DNA of 30,465 bases from a virus. Where the stretch lies: the IMG/VR virus record IMGVR_UViG_3300024520_000348, positions 1 through 30,465 of that record; one strand, 5' to 3'. Below the pieces are notes generated by a model. It searched no databases, had not been told where the DNA came from, and saw nothing but the letters and a program-made list of their open reading frames with translations. Below are positions 6,983 to 15,238 of this stretch, in pieces (within the stretch, counting starts at the first letter, position 1; every line of letters begins with the position of its first letter). A program made the position numbers and the translations under genes.

Positions 6983-7185
6983 TAATGCTTCTGGCCAGCA
7001 TGGTAATTACCAACGTCACGGCCGCGGTTGACGTTTGCGCCGGCCTTGGTGAAGTCAGCCGTCGGGCAGCCGCGAGCATCACGCCCAACACCGCGCGAAG
7101 TCGTCGCGCCATCCACAGCACGCTTCTTGTTGCCGCTTTTAGATACGGTGCCCATCTGGGCCCCCTTAGTTTTTCCATACGCCAC
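6982..7185 (-). CDS. Small basic Gly-rich hypothetical protein
   Basis: 67 residues from GTG at 7185; AAGGAGT sits 8 bases upstream and decides this start. The product is basic and Gly/Arg/Lys-rich (MAYGKTKGAQMGTVSKSG, ending GRDVGNYHAGQKH), with little hydrophobic core. It may bind nucleic acid or be a minor virion component; neither is shown. Confidence 0.7.
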   Translation of the reverse strand: MAYGKTKGAQMGTVSKSGNKKRAVDGATTSRGVGRDARGCPTADFTKAGANVNRGRDVGNYHAGQKH

Positions 7186-7233
7186 GGTGCTTACTCCTTA
7201 TGTTGTGGCTGAAGGGACAAGCGCCCTTCTTCG

Positions 7234-7407
7234 CTATCCCCGCGAGGGGATTTCTGTCGCAGCCTCGGCTACAAATCGTTTTCGGGCGCGTCGTTCGCGC
7301 GTAGCATCGCGCTTACACATTCGGCAGTGCCTGTCCCCATTGGCGGGGACCACATAAAGATTTTCGCCCGAATACGGGTGGCCTTTGGGGCAGCACGTTT
7401 TGGCAAG
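7234..7407 (-). pseudogene. Downstream half of the HNH gene, after an in-frame amber codon
   Basis: Directly after the TAG at 7410-7408 the same frame stays open for 57 codons to TAG at 7236-7234. It encodes LAKTCCPKGHPYSGEN and then RHCRMCKRDATRERRARKR. That is the usual C-terminal zinc-binding tail (CPxGHPY...C.xC) of this HNH family, so one base change separates the halves. Either the gene is decaying or the amber codon is sometimes read through. Other genes here use TAG as a normal stop, so wholesale recoding is unlikely. Confidence 0.75.
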
Positions 7408-7713
7408 CTAGCACTTCCCCGAGTCCCCGCGCCGAACATTCTCCGCATGAGTTACCGGCTCCAGATGATCTGGATTTACACAGCCCGGAACTCGACACAG
7501 ATGGTCAAGGCTAAGTCCGTCAGGAATGGGGCCTACTAACTTTTCGTAAGCGAGCCGGTGTGCGTAAACCATTCGCCCACTAACCTTAAAATGCCCATAC
7601 CCGCCTCTAGTCGTATTCGCATCCCACAGCCAACATCCAGTATTCGGTTCCGCCTGAACCTTGTCCCAAAAGCGATCAGGTAATTCATCTAGGTAAGCCG
7701 ATAACATATTCAT
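7408..7713 (-). CDS. Free-standing HNH endonuclease, truncated by an amber stop
   Basis: 101 residues: an N-terminal domain FWDKVQ...GCWLWDANTTRGGYGHF, then the HNH core LSLDHLCRVPGCVNPDHLEPVT (about residues 67-88), as in phage HNH_3-type nicking endonucleases. It ends at TAG just after RRGDSGKC. Full-length members have another 50-60 residues, and these are present in frame downstream. GAGG lies 7 bases before the ATG. The catalytic core is complete, so the short form might still cut DNA. It is free-standing between virion genes rather than in a visible intron. Confidence 0.8.
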   Translation of the reverse strand: MNMLSAYLDELPDRFWDKVQAEPNTGCWLWDANTTRGGYGHFKVSGRMVYAHRLAYEKLVGPIPDGLSLDHLCRVPGCVNPDHLEPVTHAENVRRGDSGKC

Positions 7714-7721
7714 TTCGTCCT

Positions 7722-8105
7722 CTATTTTAGAGTCAGCAGAATGGCTATAACAACAGCCTCTTCTTCGCTTTGCGCCGCCTGGCGCAGAATTCGTGTCAGG
7801 CGTTCCAATTGGGGCCTGTTATCCGCAATGCGCCGTTTCGCGCTTTGCGTGAATTTTGGTGTTCCCATGGACATTCGCGGTTTGCGCGGGTGCGCCAGCA
7901 ACCAGAAGTCCATTTCCTGGGCCGGCGTCAACTCAAGCCGCTCGATATGTTCAACGATCAACTCAACTGCGTCTTCGTCGCCCTCCGCGATATCAACGAT
8001 ATCGCCAACAGGCTTGTCCGCGACTTTCCATGGCTTCAGCGCCTTCGCCCGTCCCGGCGATAGGTTCAGCAATATCCCCGCGAGCACTAGCGGAAGGCGT
8101 CCCAT
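7722..8105 (-). CDS. Hypothetical protein with hydrophobic N-terminus
   Basis: 127 residues. The first 15 (MGRLPLVLAGILLNL) are hydrophobic. The rest is helical and charged, with an acidic stretch (DIAEGDEDAVELIVEHIERLEL) and a basic stretch (RKPRMSMGTPKFTQSAKRR). It overlaps the preceding gene's end by 19 bases. No family is recognised; position suggests a head or tail assembly role. Confidence 0.65.
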   Translation of the reverse strand: MGRLPLVLAGILLNLSPGRAKALKPWKVADKPVGDIVDIAEGDEDAVELIVEHIERLELTPAQEMDFWLLAHPRKPRMSMGTPKFTQSAKRRIADNRPQLERLTRILRQAAQSEEEAVVIAILLTLK

Positions 8106-8560
8106 TCCACGAAAGGCAGACCGGCGTCAACCTTGAGGTATCCCAGGGTTACCGTGCAGTCCGTATCCGATGTTACAACCAGATCAAGTCTGGCGTCTCG
8201 CCAGCCATGAAACCGGCCGGCAAACGGTATGGCAATATTTGCCGGGCCGTCGGTTACAAACACATTGAAGACCGGCACCGTGTTGCTGTCGTCCGTAAAC
8301 TGAACCAACACCTCTCCCGTGTTCTGTTTTTCCGCGTTCAGGATCAGATCCGTTAAAACCAGCGCCCCGTTGCTGGGCGGCGCAGTGATATTGGTTGTCC
8401 CCGCTGTAGACCTTGAAACGCTGGCGAATGTGCCGTGAACCCTGTAGGGATCGACAACAACCAGCATTTTCTCGGAACCGACAGTTCCCTTAAACTCTCC
8501 ATAGGGCGTTTCTATATGGAGTGACTTGCCGTTTGCCTCGACAAGCTTGACCTCAAGCAC
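8087..8560 (-). CDS. Virion beta-structure protein, hypothetical
   Basis: 157 residues from GTG at 8560, coupled by TAGTG to the preceding stop and preceded by AAGGGACG. The sequence is mostly alternating beta-type (LVVVDPYRVHGTFASVS, VLVQFTDDSNTVPVFNVFV) without membrane segments. It is one of three consecutive beta-rich proteins downstream of the portal, probably head-decoration or tail components by position. Confidence 0.7.
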   Translation of the reverse strand: MLEVKLVEANGKSLHIETPYGEFKGTVGSEKMLVVVDPYRVHGTFASVSRSTAGTTNITAPPSNGALVLTDLILNAEKQNTGEVLVQFTDDSNTVPVFNVFVTDGPANIAIPFAGRFHGWRDARLDLVVTSDTDCTVTLGYLKVDAGLPFVEWDAFR

Positions 8561-9144
8561 TAGTCGCGTCCCTTATCCATCATCATAAATGTGACGCGGC
8601 CCTTCGCCTCTCCCGTACCGGCCGCAACCAGCCGAATTTCAAATGTGTCGTTGAGACCAAGAATAATTGACCCCTGCTTATTATAAACAAACTCGCCATT
8701 GCCTTCGTTGTACCACCGATCAATGGCCGTGAACGTTCCTGCCATGGTGGGATCGATGCCCGTGGCGGTGACCTCGGCCGCCTTTCCGCTAAATCTCGCC
8801 ATATTAACCGGCGTCGTTTCTGTCCCCCCACTTGACACCGTGCGACCAAACCCGATCTCAAAATACTCGCCAACGACCGGCTTGCTCGCTGTGTTCGTTA
8901 TCGCCTGCATTCGTATGAAGGAGATGACGAGATACTTTGTCGGGCTGGTGTTTTTTAGATGCATTACGGTTTGCGTTTTGGCCGTGATGCCCGTGTCCAC
9001 CGATAACGCCTGATAGGTGTCCTGCGACACCCAGGAAATGTGGTGGTTCAACTCATGGCTTTCCGCGCGAACAAGCGCCTGATGTTCGGACGTGATGCCA
9101 AGAAGATCGCCCGTCGAATGGTTTTTGAGAGAAATTTCAGGCAT
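8560..9144 (-). CDS. Virion beta-structure protein A
   Basis: 194 residues. It has beta-rich sequence with VMHLKNTSPTKYLVISFIRMQ, a Gly-rich turn (GRTVSSGGTETTPVNMARFSG) and a C-terminal VTFMMMDKGRD. The order of elements parallels the next upstream gene (conserved aliphatic strand, Gly/Thr turn, then ITG/ITA-type segment), so the two look like distant duplicates. Probably a capsid decoration or tail protein; the function is not established. Confidence 0.72.
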   Translation of the reverse strand: MPEISLKNHSTGDLLGITSEHQALVRAESHELNHHISWVSQDTYQALSVDTGITAKTQTVMHLKNTSPTKYLVISFIRMQAITNTASKPVVGEYFEIGFGRTVSSGGTETTPVNMARFSGKAAEVTATGIDPTMAGTFTAIDRWYNEGNGEFVYNKQGSIILGLNDTFEIRLVAAGTGEAKGRVTFMMMDKGRD

Positions 9145-9146
9145 AG

Positions 9147-9710
9147 CTAATCAGCCACCTTGTAATGGAAAGACACTGTTAACTCGACCGGGATAGCCCC
9201 GTTCAATACCTGGAACGTTAGCACGCCGCCCTGTGGAATAATGATCTTGCCTGGAAAGTTCTCCACAACGTCCTTGCCGTCGCCACTGATCCTCAACCTG
9301 TCCAGAATAACGCCGTTCGAAAGGCCGGTGATATCCGCGCCTTCGTAAAACTCTCCCGTCGCCGTGGCATTGCTTGTGATATTGGTATTTCGCGGCGTCA
9401 TAGTCGTCGTTCCAGCCGGCGTGCCGGATTGGCCGATATAAACGTCTATGGCCTCCGCGGCCGCTTCCGTCCAAACGCGATACCAATTCACTTCCATGTC
9501 GTGAGTGGCGTGCGTGTTCTTGATATAACAGAAAACGTCGTTCGCCGCCGTTGGCGTGATGTCGATGTAGAGTAGAAATGACAACTGATCGTGCGAATTG
9601 ATAAATTCGCCTTCGGTTTCCGTTACCGCGTGAGTAACAAGCTGGTTCTTTCTATTAACGCCAGCAATACGCCCGGTGCCGGTGCCGTCTTTTATTTTAC
9701 TCTCGGTCAT
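9147..9710 (-). CDS. Virion beta-structure protein B, likely paralogue of the next gene
   Basis: 187 residues. LLYIDITPTAANDVFCYIKNTHATHDMEVNWYRVW is followed by a Thr/Gly turn (GTPAGTTTMTPRNTNI) and a jelly-roll-like C-terminus (LTFQVLNGAIPVELTVSFHY). Length and architecture match the 194-residue protein beside it. The start overlaps the preceding stop as ATGA. Virion localisation is inferred from position and composition. Confidence 0.72.
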   Translation of the reverse strand: MTESKIKDGTGTGRIAGVNRKNQLVTHAVTETEGEFINSHDQLSFLLYIDITPTAANDVFCYIKNTHATHDMEVNWYRVWTEAAAEAIDVYIGQSGTPAGTTTMTPRNTNITSNATATGEFYEGADITGLSNGVILDRLRISGDGKDVVENFPGKIIIPQGGVLTFQVLNGAIPVELTVSFHYKVAD

Positions 9711-9997
9711 GTCTCAAACCCTGTTATCAAATTCAAATGAAACCGAACCATGCGCGTTTCCTCGATCAGCGCGTGAAGGGCATCCAAAATATCTTCGTTC
9801 GTCGGATCGCCGACCGGAAGCTTATGATCGCTTCCAAGCGGTGTTTTCTTTATATCCAGCCGCGCTTCATTGTCTTCGGGGTCTCCAATAACGACGACTT
9901 CGCGATGTGTTTCGGTGCCGTCATCCTGCTCGACCTTCGTGGTATCGAGAAGATCGACCGTTCCGCCGACCTTCAAGAACGATTCATCGACTGCCAT
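9707..9997 (-). CDS. Small portal-adjacent hypothetical protein
   Basis: 96 residues from ATG at 9997, which overlaps the portal stop as TGATG. It is mostly acidic and polar with a C-terminal helix (DILDALHALIEETRMVRFHLNLITGFE). A protein of this kind commonly follows the portal in related phages; the function is unknown to me. Confidence 0.72.
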   Translation of the reverse strand: MAVDESFLKVGGTVDLLDTTKVEQDDGTETHREVVVIGDPEDNEARLDIKKTPLGSDHKLPVGDPTNEDILDALHALIEETRMVRFHLNLITGFET

Positions 9998-12435
9998 CAA
10001 TCAGCGCCGTTGGTCGTGACCGTGCCGCTCAACTCCCCGGTCTCTTCGTTGCGGGTAATGCTGATCTGCTTGTCCGCCCTGGCCTCTTCCCTGGCCTGGC
10101 GCTGTTCTTCGCGGTCCAACTCCTTGTTGAACACGTCCGCATCAGCCTTCAGGCGGGCTGTTTCAGCGTCCGCGCGAAGCTTCTCTGCGGCCTTGGCGTC
10201 GTCGGCCTGTATTTTAGCGGCCGTCTCAGCCATCGACGCGGCCATTTTCTCCCGCTCGAGCACCGAATTAGCCTGTATCTCAATGGCCTGGCTGGTAGTT
10301 TCAGCAGACATTTTCGCGGACATTTCGGACTGCTTGGCTTGGATCTTTGCCACTTCGATATTCTCGCGGCTTTGAATTTCCGCCAGTTTCAGCCGCTCTT
10401 CCGTTGCCAGTTTGGCGTCAAATTGCTCGTTATCAGCCTGCAGCTTATCCATATCCAACTTATGTTGATCCGCCTTGACCTGGCCGTCCTGGTCCATCTT
10501 GGCCTTTTCATTCGCCAACTGTCCCTGGGCCAATGCCATGCCGGCGTCCTGCTGCGGCGCCTCCGCCTTCTTTTGCTCCATTATCTGCTGCATTGCGGGG
10601 CTGGACGGGTCTTCAAAATACATCTCAACATGGCGCTTGCCGGATGCCTTAACCTGGCTTTCCAGAGCATTGTAGATCTTCGGCGCGGTGACAAACGGGC
10701 CCTCAACGCCGCCCTGCATTTCAACGGCCGTTTTCTGCAGATCAAGGATCAACTGGCTGGAAAGCATGTCCTGCTCGCGGGTATCGAAGCCCAGCCCGAC
10801 TTCCGCCGTCATGTTGTCCGTCACCACCCAGGACCGTGGGTCCATTTCCACCCACCGGCCCTTGACCTTGATTTGCCGGGCCCGATCCTGATGTTCTACG
10901 GATAGCTCAAGGATTTTCCTGAACACGTCCTTGACGCCGGTTTCGGCAAATACCCGCGCGATCAATTCCACCCGCTGATCGGCGGCATTCATCAGTCGGG
11001 TAATGCCTGTCGCCGTGTGGTTTGTCAGCGTGTCGGGATCGAGTCCCTGCTGGTTTCGGATAACGCCGGTACGCTGCTCCTTCATCTGTTCCAGCTGTTC
11101 CATCAGCGGCAGGGCGTGCTGCACGATGGGCTGGACGGGCAATGGCATCAGGGCCTGGGAGACAGATTCCACACCCTTCACCCTGACAACGCCGCCGACA
11201 CGGTTTGTCAGGTAGTCGTCAAGGTTGACCTTGCCTTCAAGAATACCGGTACGGTTATTGTTCATACTGTACTGATTATCAAGAATCTGCCGCAGCACCG
11301 TCGAACGGATCAATTGCAGATCAGCAACAATGTCGTACATCGACATGCCGAAAAATACGTGCGGCATGATGATCGGCGTCACGTCCGAGAACGGTGAGAT
11401 TTCATCCCACTTCTCCACTGCCGGCGTCCCGTCCGCCCACTTCATCAATTCGTGGGTGGTGCCGCCGACAAATACCCTGACCAGTTCCGCATAGCCGTCG
11501 CCGTCGATGTCCATTTTCATGAAGGCTTCGACAATGATCACGTCGCGAGTGGCGTTGTCGAAAGCAGATCCCGTCCTGGGATATTCGTACTCCTGGTGCC
11601 GGCGTTCCACGTATTCCGTATTGGCCAGGCCGAAGTTGGCGCCGTTTTCCGACAGGCTGATGAGCTGTTCTTCGTCAAAGCCCATTTCCAGATATTCGGT
11701 GACGGTTTTTTTCGACCGGTGCCCCACCATGCGGGCGTCGGACATGGACCGGGCTTCCCGGCTGATTATGAATTCTTCCGGCGGGATCGGCTCGACGATG
11801 ATCTTCTTGATTTCATGCGTGCGCTCGATCGTCACGTCATACAATGTAATGGGCGGCACTTCGATCTGTTCGCCGCCAGGCCCGATCATTGGTGGCAACT
11901 GTTCCAGATATTCGTCCTGTTCAGTGACTTCCGCGCTTTCGTCATCGGCAAGAATGAGCGCAAGCTGGTCTTCCGTCAGCCCGGTATGCCGTGTCCGGCG
12001 GGTTTCGGACGTTTCATCCCAAAAGGTTTTGACGATGCCGTTTTTCTGTAGCAGCGCGTCCTTGAACCAGGTATAGAAAATTGCGAAGGCGTTGTTGTCC
12101 TTGAAGAGCACATGGTTGACATAATCCGTCTTCTGCTCGGCAACGTCTTCGTCTTCCGGGCCGTCGGGCTGAAACCGGACGATCGTGTCGCCGCTGACGA
12201 AAACCCGCATCAAGGACGGCATGATCCATTCCACGGTTTCCATCAGATCGCGCGAAACAACCTTGGACCGGCCGTCAACCTCATTGCCGAATTTGTCGCC
12301 ACGATAATACTTGAGCGCCTGTGCCCGCTCGCGCGCAATGGTGCCGTCGAGATAGCCGACAGCAGACACGATCTCCTGCCCAGCAAGGGCAGCGATCTCG
12401 CTTTCTGTCATGGGCGTATGATCAGGCTTAGCCAT
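9997..12435 (-). CDS. Portal protein (P22/podovirus type)
   Basis: 812 residues, the largest gene here. It forms the dodecameric vertex through which DNA enters and leaves the head. Portal hallmarks: an N-terminal helical start, VSRDLMETVEWIMPSLMRVF (about residues 63-82), a wing region, the MSMYDIVADLQLIRSTVLRQILDNQYSMNNNRTG stem helix (about 385-420) and LDPDTLTNHTATGITRLMNAA (about 470-490). After about residue 610 it is a long charged coiled coil rich in Ala, Gln, Lys and Glu, like the barrel of P22-type portals. GAGG precedes the ATG. Located just downstream of the terminase block, as usual. Confidence 0.92.
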   Translation of the reverse strand: MAKPDHTPMTESEIAALAGQEIVSAVGYLDGTIARERAQALKYYRGDKFGNEVDGRSKVVSRDLMETVEWIMPSLMRVFVSGDTIVRFQPDGPEDEDVAEQKTDYVNHVLFKDNNAFAIFYTWFKDALLQKNGIVKTFWDETSETRRTRHTGLTEDQLALILADDESAEVTEQDEYLEQLPPMIGPGGEQIEVPPITLYDVTIERTHEIKKIIVEPIPPEEFIISREARSMSDARMVGHRSKKTVTEYLEMGFDEEQLISLSENGANFGLANTEYVERRHQEYEYPRTGSAFDNATRDVIIVEAFMKMDIDGDGYAELVRVFVGGTTHELMKWADGTPAVEKWDEISPFSDVTPIIMPHVFFGMSMYDIVADLQLIRSTVLRQILDNQYSMNNNRTGILEGKVNLDDYLTNRVGGVVRVKGVESVSQALMPLPVQPIVQHALPLMEQLEQMKEQRTGVIRNQQGLDPDTLTNHTATGITRLMNAADQRVELIARVFAETGVKDVFRKILELSVEHQDRARQIKVKGRWVEMDPRSWVVTDNMTAEVGLGFDTREQDMLSSQLILDLQKTAVEMQGGVEGPFVTAPKIYNALESQVKASGKRHVEMYFEDPSSPAMQQIMEQKKAEAPQQDAGMALAQGQLANEKAKMDQDGQVKADQHKLDMDKLQADNEQFDAKLATEERLKLAEIQSRENIEVAKIQAKQSEMSAKMSAETTSQAIEIQANSVLEREKMAASMAETAAKIQADDAKAAEKLRADAETARLKADADVFNKELDREEQRQAREEARADKQISITRNEETGELSGTVTTNGAD

Positions 12436-12589
12436 TCACGGCCTCTTCCTCGCACTGAGCTACATAGCGACGGGCACGCTGCATATACTCTGGATGATAT
12501 TTACCAAAGCAGGCGTGCTGGAATTCCATGTACGCCAACGCAGCTGCCCTGTTTTCCGCCACCAGAAGCTGAACAGGCACGTCAGTCAT
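12428..12589 (-). CDS. Small hypothetical protein upstream of the portal
   Basis: 53 residues from ATG at 12589, coupled by TGATG to the upstream stop, ending 8 bases inside the portal gene. Helical, with VQLLVAENRAAALAYMEF and YMQRARRYVAQCEEEA. The double overlap with both neighbours is strong support that it is translated. No family is recognised. Confidence 0.75.
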   Translation of the reverse strand: MTDVPVQLLVAENRAAALAYMEFQHACFGKYHPEYMQRARRYVAQCEEEAVNG

Positions 12590-12933
12590 CAGGCGGCTTC
12601 GGCGTTCGCGTCATGAACGTTGTTGAACGCGGCAACATAGTCTTCCGCACCGTGACGGGTGAACCACGTCGGCCCGGACCGGTGATCGCCGGCGTCCTTC
12701 ACCCGTTCGCCATCAACTTCGACGATCCACATGCCTCTGGTGTGGTGCCTGCAGTCTGCTTTCGCGACATGCACGGGCGTGGGTATCCCGTTATCTTCGA
12801 GCGCGTCCATGCGGCCTGAAAGCCCCGCGATCTCATTGTCGCGCTCTACCACCTGCTGCTGCAGCAGGATGATCTGCCGGGCCATGATCGTCACCCGCTT
12901 TTCAAGCTCTTCATACTTGCGCAGCCAATTCAT
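12589..12933 (-). CDS. Coiled-coil hypothetical protein
   Basis: 114 residues. The first 50 form a clear coiled coil (YEELEKRVTIMARQIILLQ and QVVERDNEIAGLSGRMDAL). The second half has Cys/His and a GMWIVEVDG...FTRHGAEDYVAAFN segment. Coupled to the upstream gene by ATGA. Its place between terminase and portal suggests a packaging or head-assembly accessory role. Confidence 0.75.
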   Translation of the reverse strand: MNWLRKYEELEKRVTIMARQIILLQQQVVERDNEIAGLSGRMDALEDNGIPTPVHVAKADCRHHTRGMWIVEVDGERVKDAGDHRSGPTWFTRHGAEDYVAAFNNVHDANAEAA

Positions 12934-13115
12934 TTGGCGTCAGCCTTGGACATGCCCATTTTTTTCTTCTTCGCCGGCTTTTTCGTCTTCAGGGAAAGCA
13001 CCTTGCACTCTCCGTCCGACGTGACGTCGGCCTCGTCAATTTCCTTGCCGTCCACCAGAATTTTCAGCGGCCAGTTCGTCGGCATGACGCGCAGCCTGCG
13101 GATAATGTCTTGCAT
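12930..13115 (-). CDS. Small Lys-rich hypothetical protein
   Basis: 61 residues from ATG at 13115, chosen because GGAG lies 7 bases before it. An earlier TTG in frame lies inside the terminator's tail. The product has a beta-type middle (LKILVDGKEIDEADVTSDGE) and a Lys-rich tail (KTKKPAKKKKMGMSK), suggesting nucleic-acid or acidic-surface binding. Function unknown. Confidence 0.72.
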   Translation of the reverse strand: MQDIIRRLRVMPTNWPLKILVDGKEIDEADVTSDGECKVLSLKTKKPAKKKKMGMSKADAK

Positions 13116-13128
13116 TGGTTTCTCCAAC

Positions 13129-13150
13129 AAAAAGCCCCCGAAGGGGCAGG
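13129..13150 (-). terminator. Intrinsic terminator after the large terminase gene
   Basis: Minus-strand GCCCC-TTCG-GGGGC (arms 13147-13143 and 13138-13134) followed by five T residues. A UUCG tetraloop stem plus T-run is a strong terminator. Only about 6 bases later begins the Shine-Dalgarno of the next gene (GGAGAAACC then ATG at 13115), with no room for a promoter between. Confidence 0.82.
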
Positions 13151-13170
13151 CTTCAGGCTATTTGGCTTTC

Positions 13171-14664
13171 CTAAACGATGCCGTCTACTTTCGGATACTC
13201 GATCTCGGTGGCGTAGTATCCACCGTCGGATGCACCGCACATGACGCCGTATCTAAAACTGTCACTCGAATGACTTGACCGATCATGGCGCGGGTTGCTG
13301 CTCCACGTGCCCAGCTTGTCGTTCCATTCCTTCCGGTAACTTCTCAGCGACTGAATGCCGTCGGCGCATTTCTGCTCGTCAAACCAGCACTGCCCCAGCA
13401 CATTCCGTACAGCTTCTATGCCGTCTGAAACCGCGTGGTTGCTACAGACTTCGAAGTCAATTCCCAGCGTTCTCGCCGTCTCCAGCCGGGACTTGCCGCT
13501 GCTCAACTCCCGCACCTTGATATCGTGCGGGGCTGCGTGCATGCCGTAGACATAGCCGTCTTCGCGGGCCTTCGTCTCCAAGACAGCCGCGTAATGCGCC
13601 AGCCCTTCGCCGGACGCTTCATAATGATCGATCAGGCGAATTTCCTTGCCGTGGCGTTGGGCAAACCAGATCGCCATGCTGTCCGCCATGCCGAGATCCC
13701 ACCACGTATCCACCTTCAACGAGGTATCATGTGGAATCTTGCCAATCCGGCCGTCTTCGTCGATCTTCCTGAACTGGGCTTCGTAATAGGCGCCTTCAAT
13801 TGAGGCTTGAAATGCCTCTTCCCACGTGCTGGGAAATTCCCGCAGCATGTCCTCGCCCTGCTGTTCCGCCTTCTTGACGTACCAAGCCATCTGATCCTTA
13901 TGGAGAATGATCTTGTGGTCAGTCGCGAGTTTAGCGAAGTATTCCGTCTGTCTCCGGGTGAGCGTCACTTCTTCCGTCAGCCGGTAGCTTCCCCGATCGA
14001 ACCAGGGGAAGAAATGAAACCTGAAGTCCAGAGCGGTTAAGGGCGTCTGTCGCCTTTTGTTGCTTTGGGCGCGCTTGCACATTTCATAGAAATGCCCTTC
14101 GCGGCCTTCTGCCGTGGACTCGACAAAAATATACTGCCCGGCATGCACCGTATTCAGCGCGCCCGTCCGTACCTCCCTGGCCTTCTCGGGATAAAGCGCG
14201 CACATCTTGCCGTATTCCGAAATATGCAGGTACTGAAAAGTTCCTGATCGAAGCGACGTACCAACACGAATGGACGAATTGTTGGCGAACGTCAGTACCG
14301 CGGCGGCGTCCTGAGTGGCCGGGTTGGCCTCCTTGAGCGCTTCCGGTAGGTGGTCGTAGGGCAGCTTCACCTTGTCGCGAAAAAAGCTGCGCGCGTCTTC
14401 CTGGTTATGCGCGATGACGCCAGCGCGGACATTTGGCTTGAACACACAGGCATCCAGCATGATCAACTGGATAAGAGAAGTCATACCCAATTGGCGAGCT
14501 TTAAGCACGGTATCCATGCCATGAATGCTGTCGTACAACCGCTCCTGCACGTCATTCATGCGGAAGTCTACAATGTCACCCTTTTCGTCCAGGATCTTGT
14601 AAAGGTTATTCAGGCGCCACTTCGGGTTTTCCCATTGATCCATGTTCAGGGCAGGTACGGCCAT
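13171..14664 (-). CDS. terL: Terminase large subunit
   Basis: 497 residues from ATG at 14664 (GGAGGACGC just before it). ATP-driven motor and nuclease that packages DNA through the portal. Deviant Walker A is at LKARQLGMTSL (about residue 54), Walker B at YLHISEYGKM with the catalytic Glu, then a coupling-type FVESTAEG. The C-terminal RNase-H-like nuclease shows acidic residues in WWDLGMADSMAIW, APHDI and HSSDSFRYG. Length is normal. The gene is preceded by a possible attenuator and followed by a terminator. Confidence 0.95.
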   Translation of the reverse strand: MAVPALNMDQWENPKWRLNNLYKILDEKGDIVDFRMNDVQERLYDSIHGMDTVLKARQLGMTSLIQLIMLDACVFKPNVRAGVIAHNQEDARSFFRDKVKLPYDHLPEALKEANPATQDAAAVLTFANNSSIRVGTSLRSGTFQYLHISEYGKMCALYPEKAREVRTGALNTVHAGQYIFVESTAEGREGHFYEMCKRAQSNKRRQTPLTALDFRFHFFPWFDRGSYRLTEEVTLTRRQTEYFAKLATDHKIILHKDQMAWYVKKAEQQGEDMLREFPSTWEEAFQASIEGAYYEAQFRKIDEDGRIGKIPHDTSLKVDTWWDLGMADSMAIWFAQRHGKEIRLIDHYEASGEGLAHYAAVLETKAREDGYVYGMHAAPHDIKVRELSSGKSRLETARTLGIDFEVCSNHAVSDGIEAVRNVLGQCWFDEQKCADGIQSLRSYRKEWNDKLGTWSSNPRHDRSSHSSDSFRYGVMCGASDGGYYATEIEYPKVDGIV

Positions 14665-14677
14665 GCGTCCTCCAACA

Positions 14678-14766
14678 AAAACGCCGCCCAAAAGGACGAC
14701 GTGCAAAATTCGCGTGGGGCGGCCGGCTAATAGGCGCTACCTACCTCTGGTTAACCAAGCCGCCCC
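14678..14766 (-). promoter_or_regulatory. Possible terminator/antiterminator pair before the terminase gene
   Basis: Two mutually exclusive stems share the arm at 14723-14716. Stem 1 pairs GGGGCGGC (14766-14759) with GCCGCCCC (14723-14716). Stem 2 pairs GCCGCCC (14723-14717) with GGGCGGC (14689-14683) and is followed by GTTTTTG, so it could terminate transcription just before the terminase ribosome binding site. Stem 2 has a long 27-base loop, so its strength is doubtful. The loop of stem 1 holds a TGGTTAACCA palindrome (14748-14757). Confidence 0.45.
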
Positions 14767-14797
14767 AAGTAGTTTGAGCCATTTCGGGCGCTACCCG

Positions 14798-15238
14798 TCA
14801 ATCAGGCCCCTCGCTACCTTTCCACGCATTGACCGGCGCCCAGTCAGTCGCAAACTCAACACCCAGCGCCCCGCCCAACTCAGCCAGCAATTCATCCCGT
14901 CTGGGAGAATCCACCGACACCACATAAGGCTTATATTGACAAACCATATCCCACCAGCGCTTCCAGTAGTCAGCAAGGGCATCCAAAGACTCGCCGCGCC
15001 GCCGATACGACAGCTTCACAGCGCCCGGATCACGCGTCGTCGTCACCAAAACTGGATCTGCAATAGCAGCAATGTCCGCGATCGTGTCTTCAGTAACGTG
15101 CATGACGCAAAACCCGTCCGCACCCTCAAACAAATCCCGATACGTCCGCTGCGCAAAATGCGCCCGCAACAGATCACGGAAAAACGACGTCCCCGTATGC
15201 GGAACCGTCACCAGAATTATCGGACGATCAGTTTTCAT
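14798..15238 (-). CDS. Sulfotransferase-fold P-loop protein
   Basis: 146 residues. The N-terminus PIILVTVPHTGTSFFRDLLRAHF matches the 5'-phosphosulfate-binding loop of sulfotransferases (beta strand, PxxGTS/T, helix). About residues 86-100, TTTRDPGAVKLSYRRRGES resembles the RDP..V..SY..R 3'-phosphate-binding region. The C-terminus is shorter than in bacterial enzymes, so substrate cannot be guessed. Such genes are seen in some environmental phages (family knowledge). It lies in the packaging block, coupled by ATGA to the gene before it. Confidence 0.72.
   Translation of the reverse strand: MKTDRPIILVTVPHTGTSFFRDLLRAHFAQRTYRDLFEGADGFCVMHVTEDTIADIAAIADPVLVTTTRDPGAVKLSYRRRGESLDALADYWKRWWDMVCQYKPYVVSVDSPRRDELLAELGGALGVEFATDWAPVNAWKGSEGPD

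Noticed and set aside
9907-10905. 332-codon plus-strand open frame
   Set aside because: Lies antisense to the portal coiled coil; Leu/Arg-rich shadow of minus-strand codons without a coherent ribosome site or motif.
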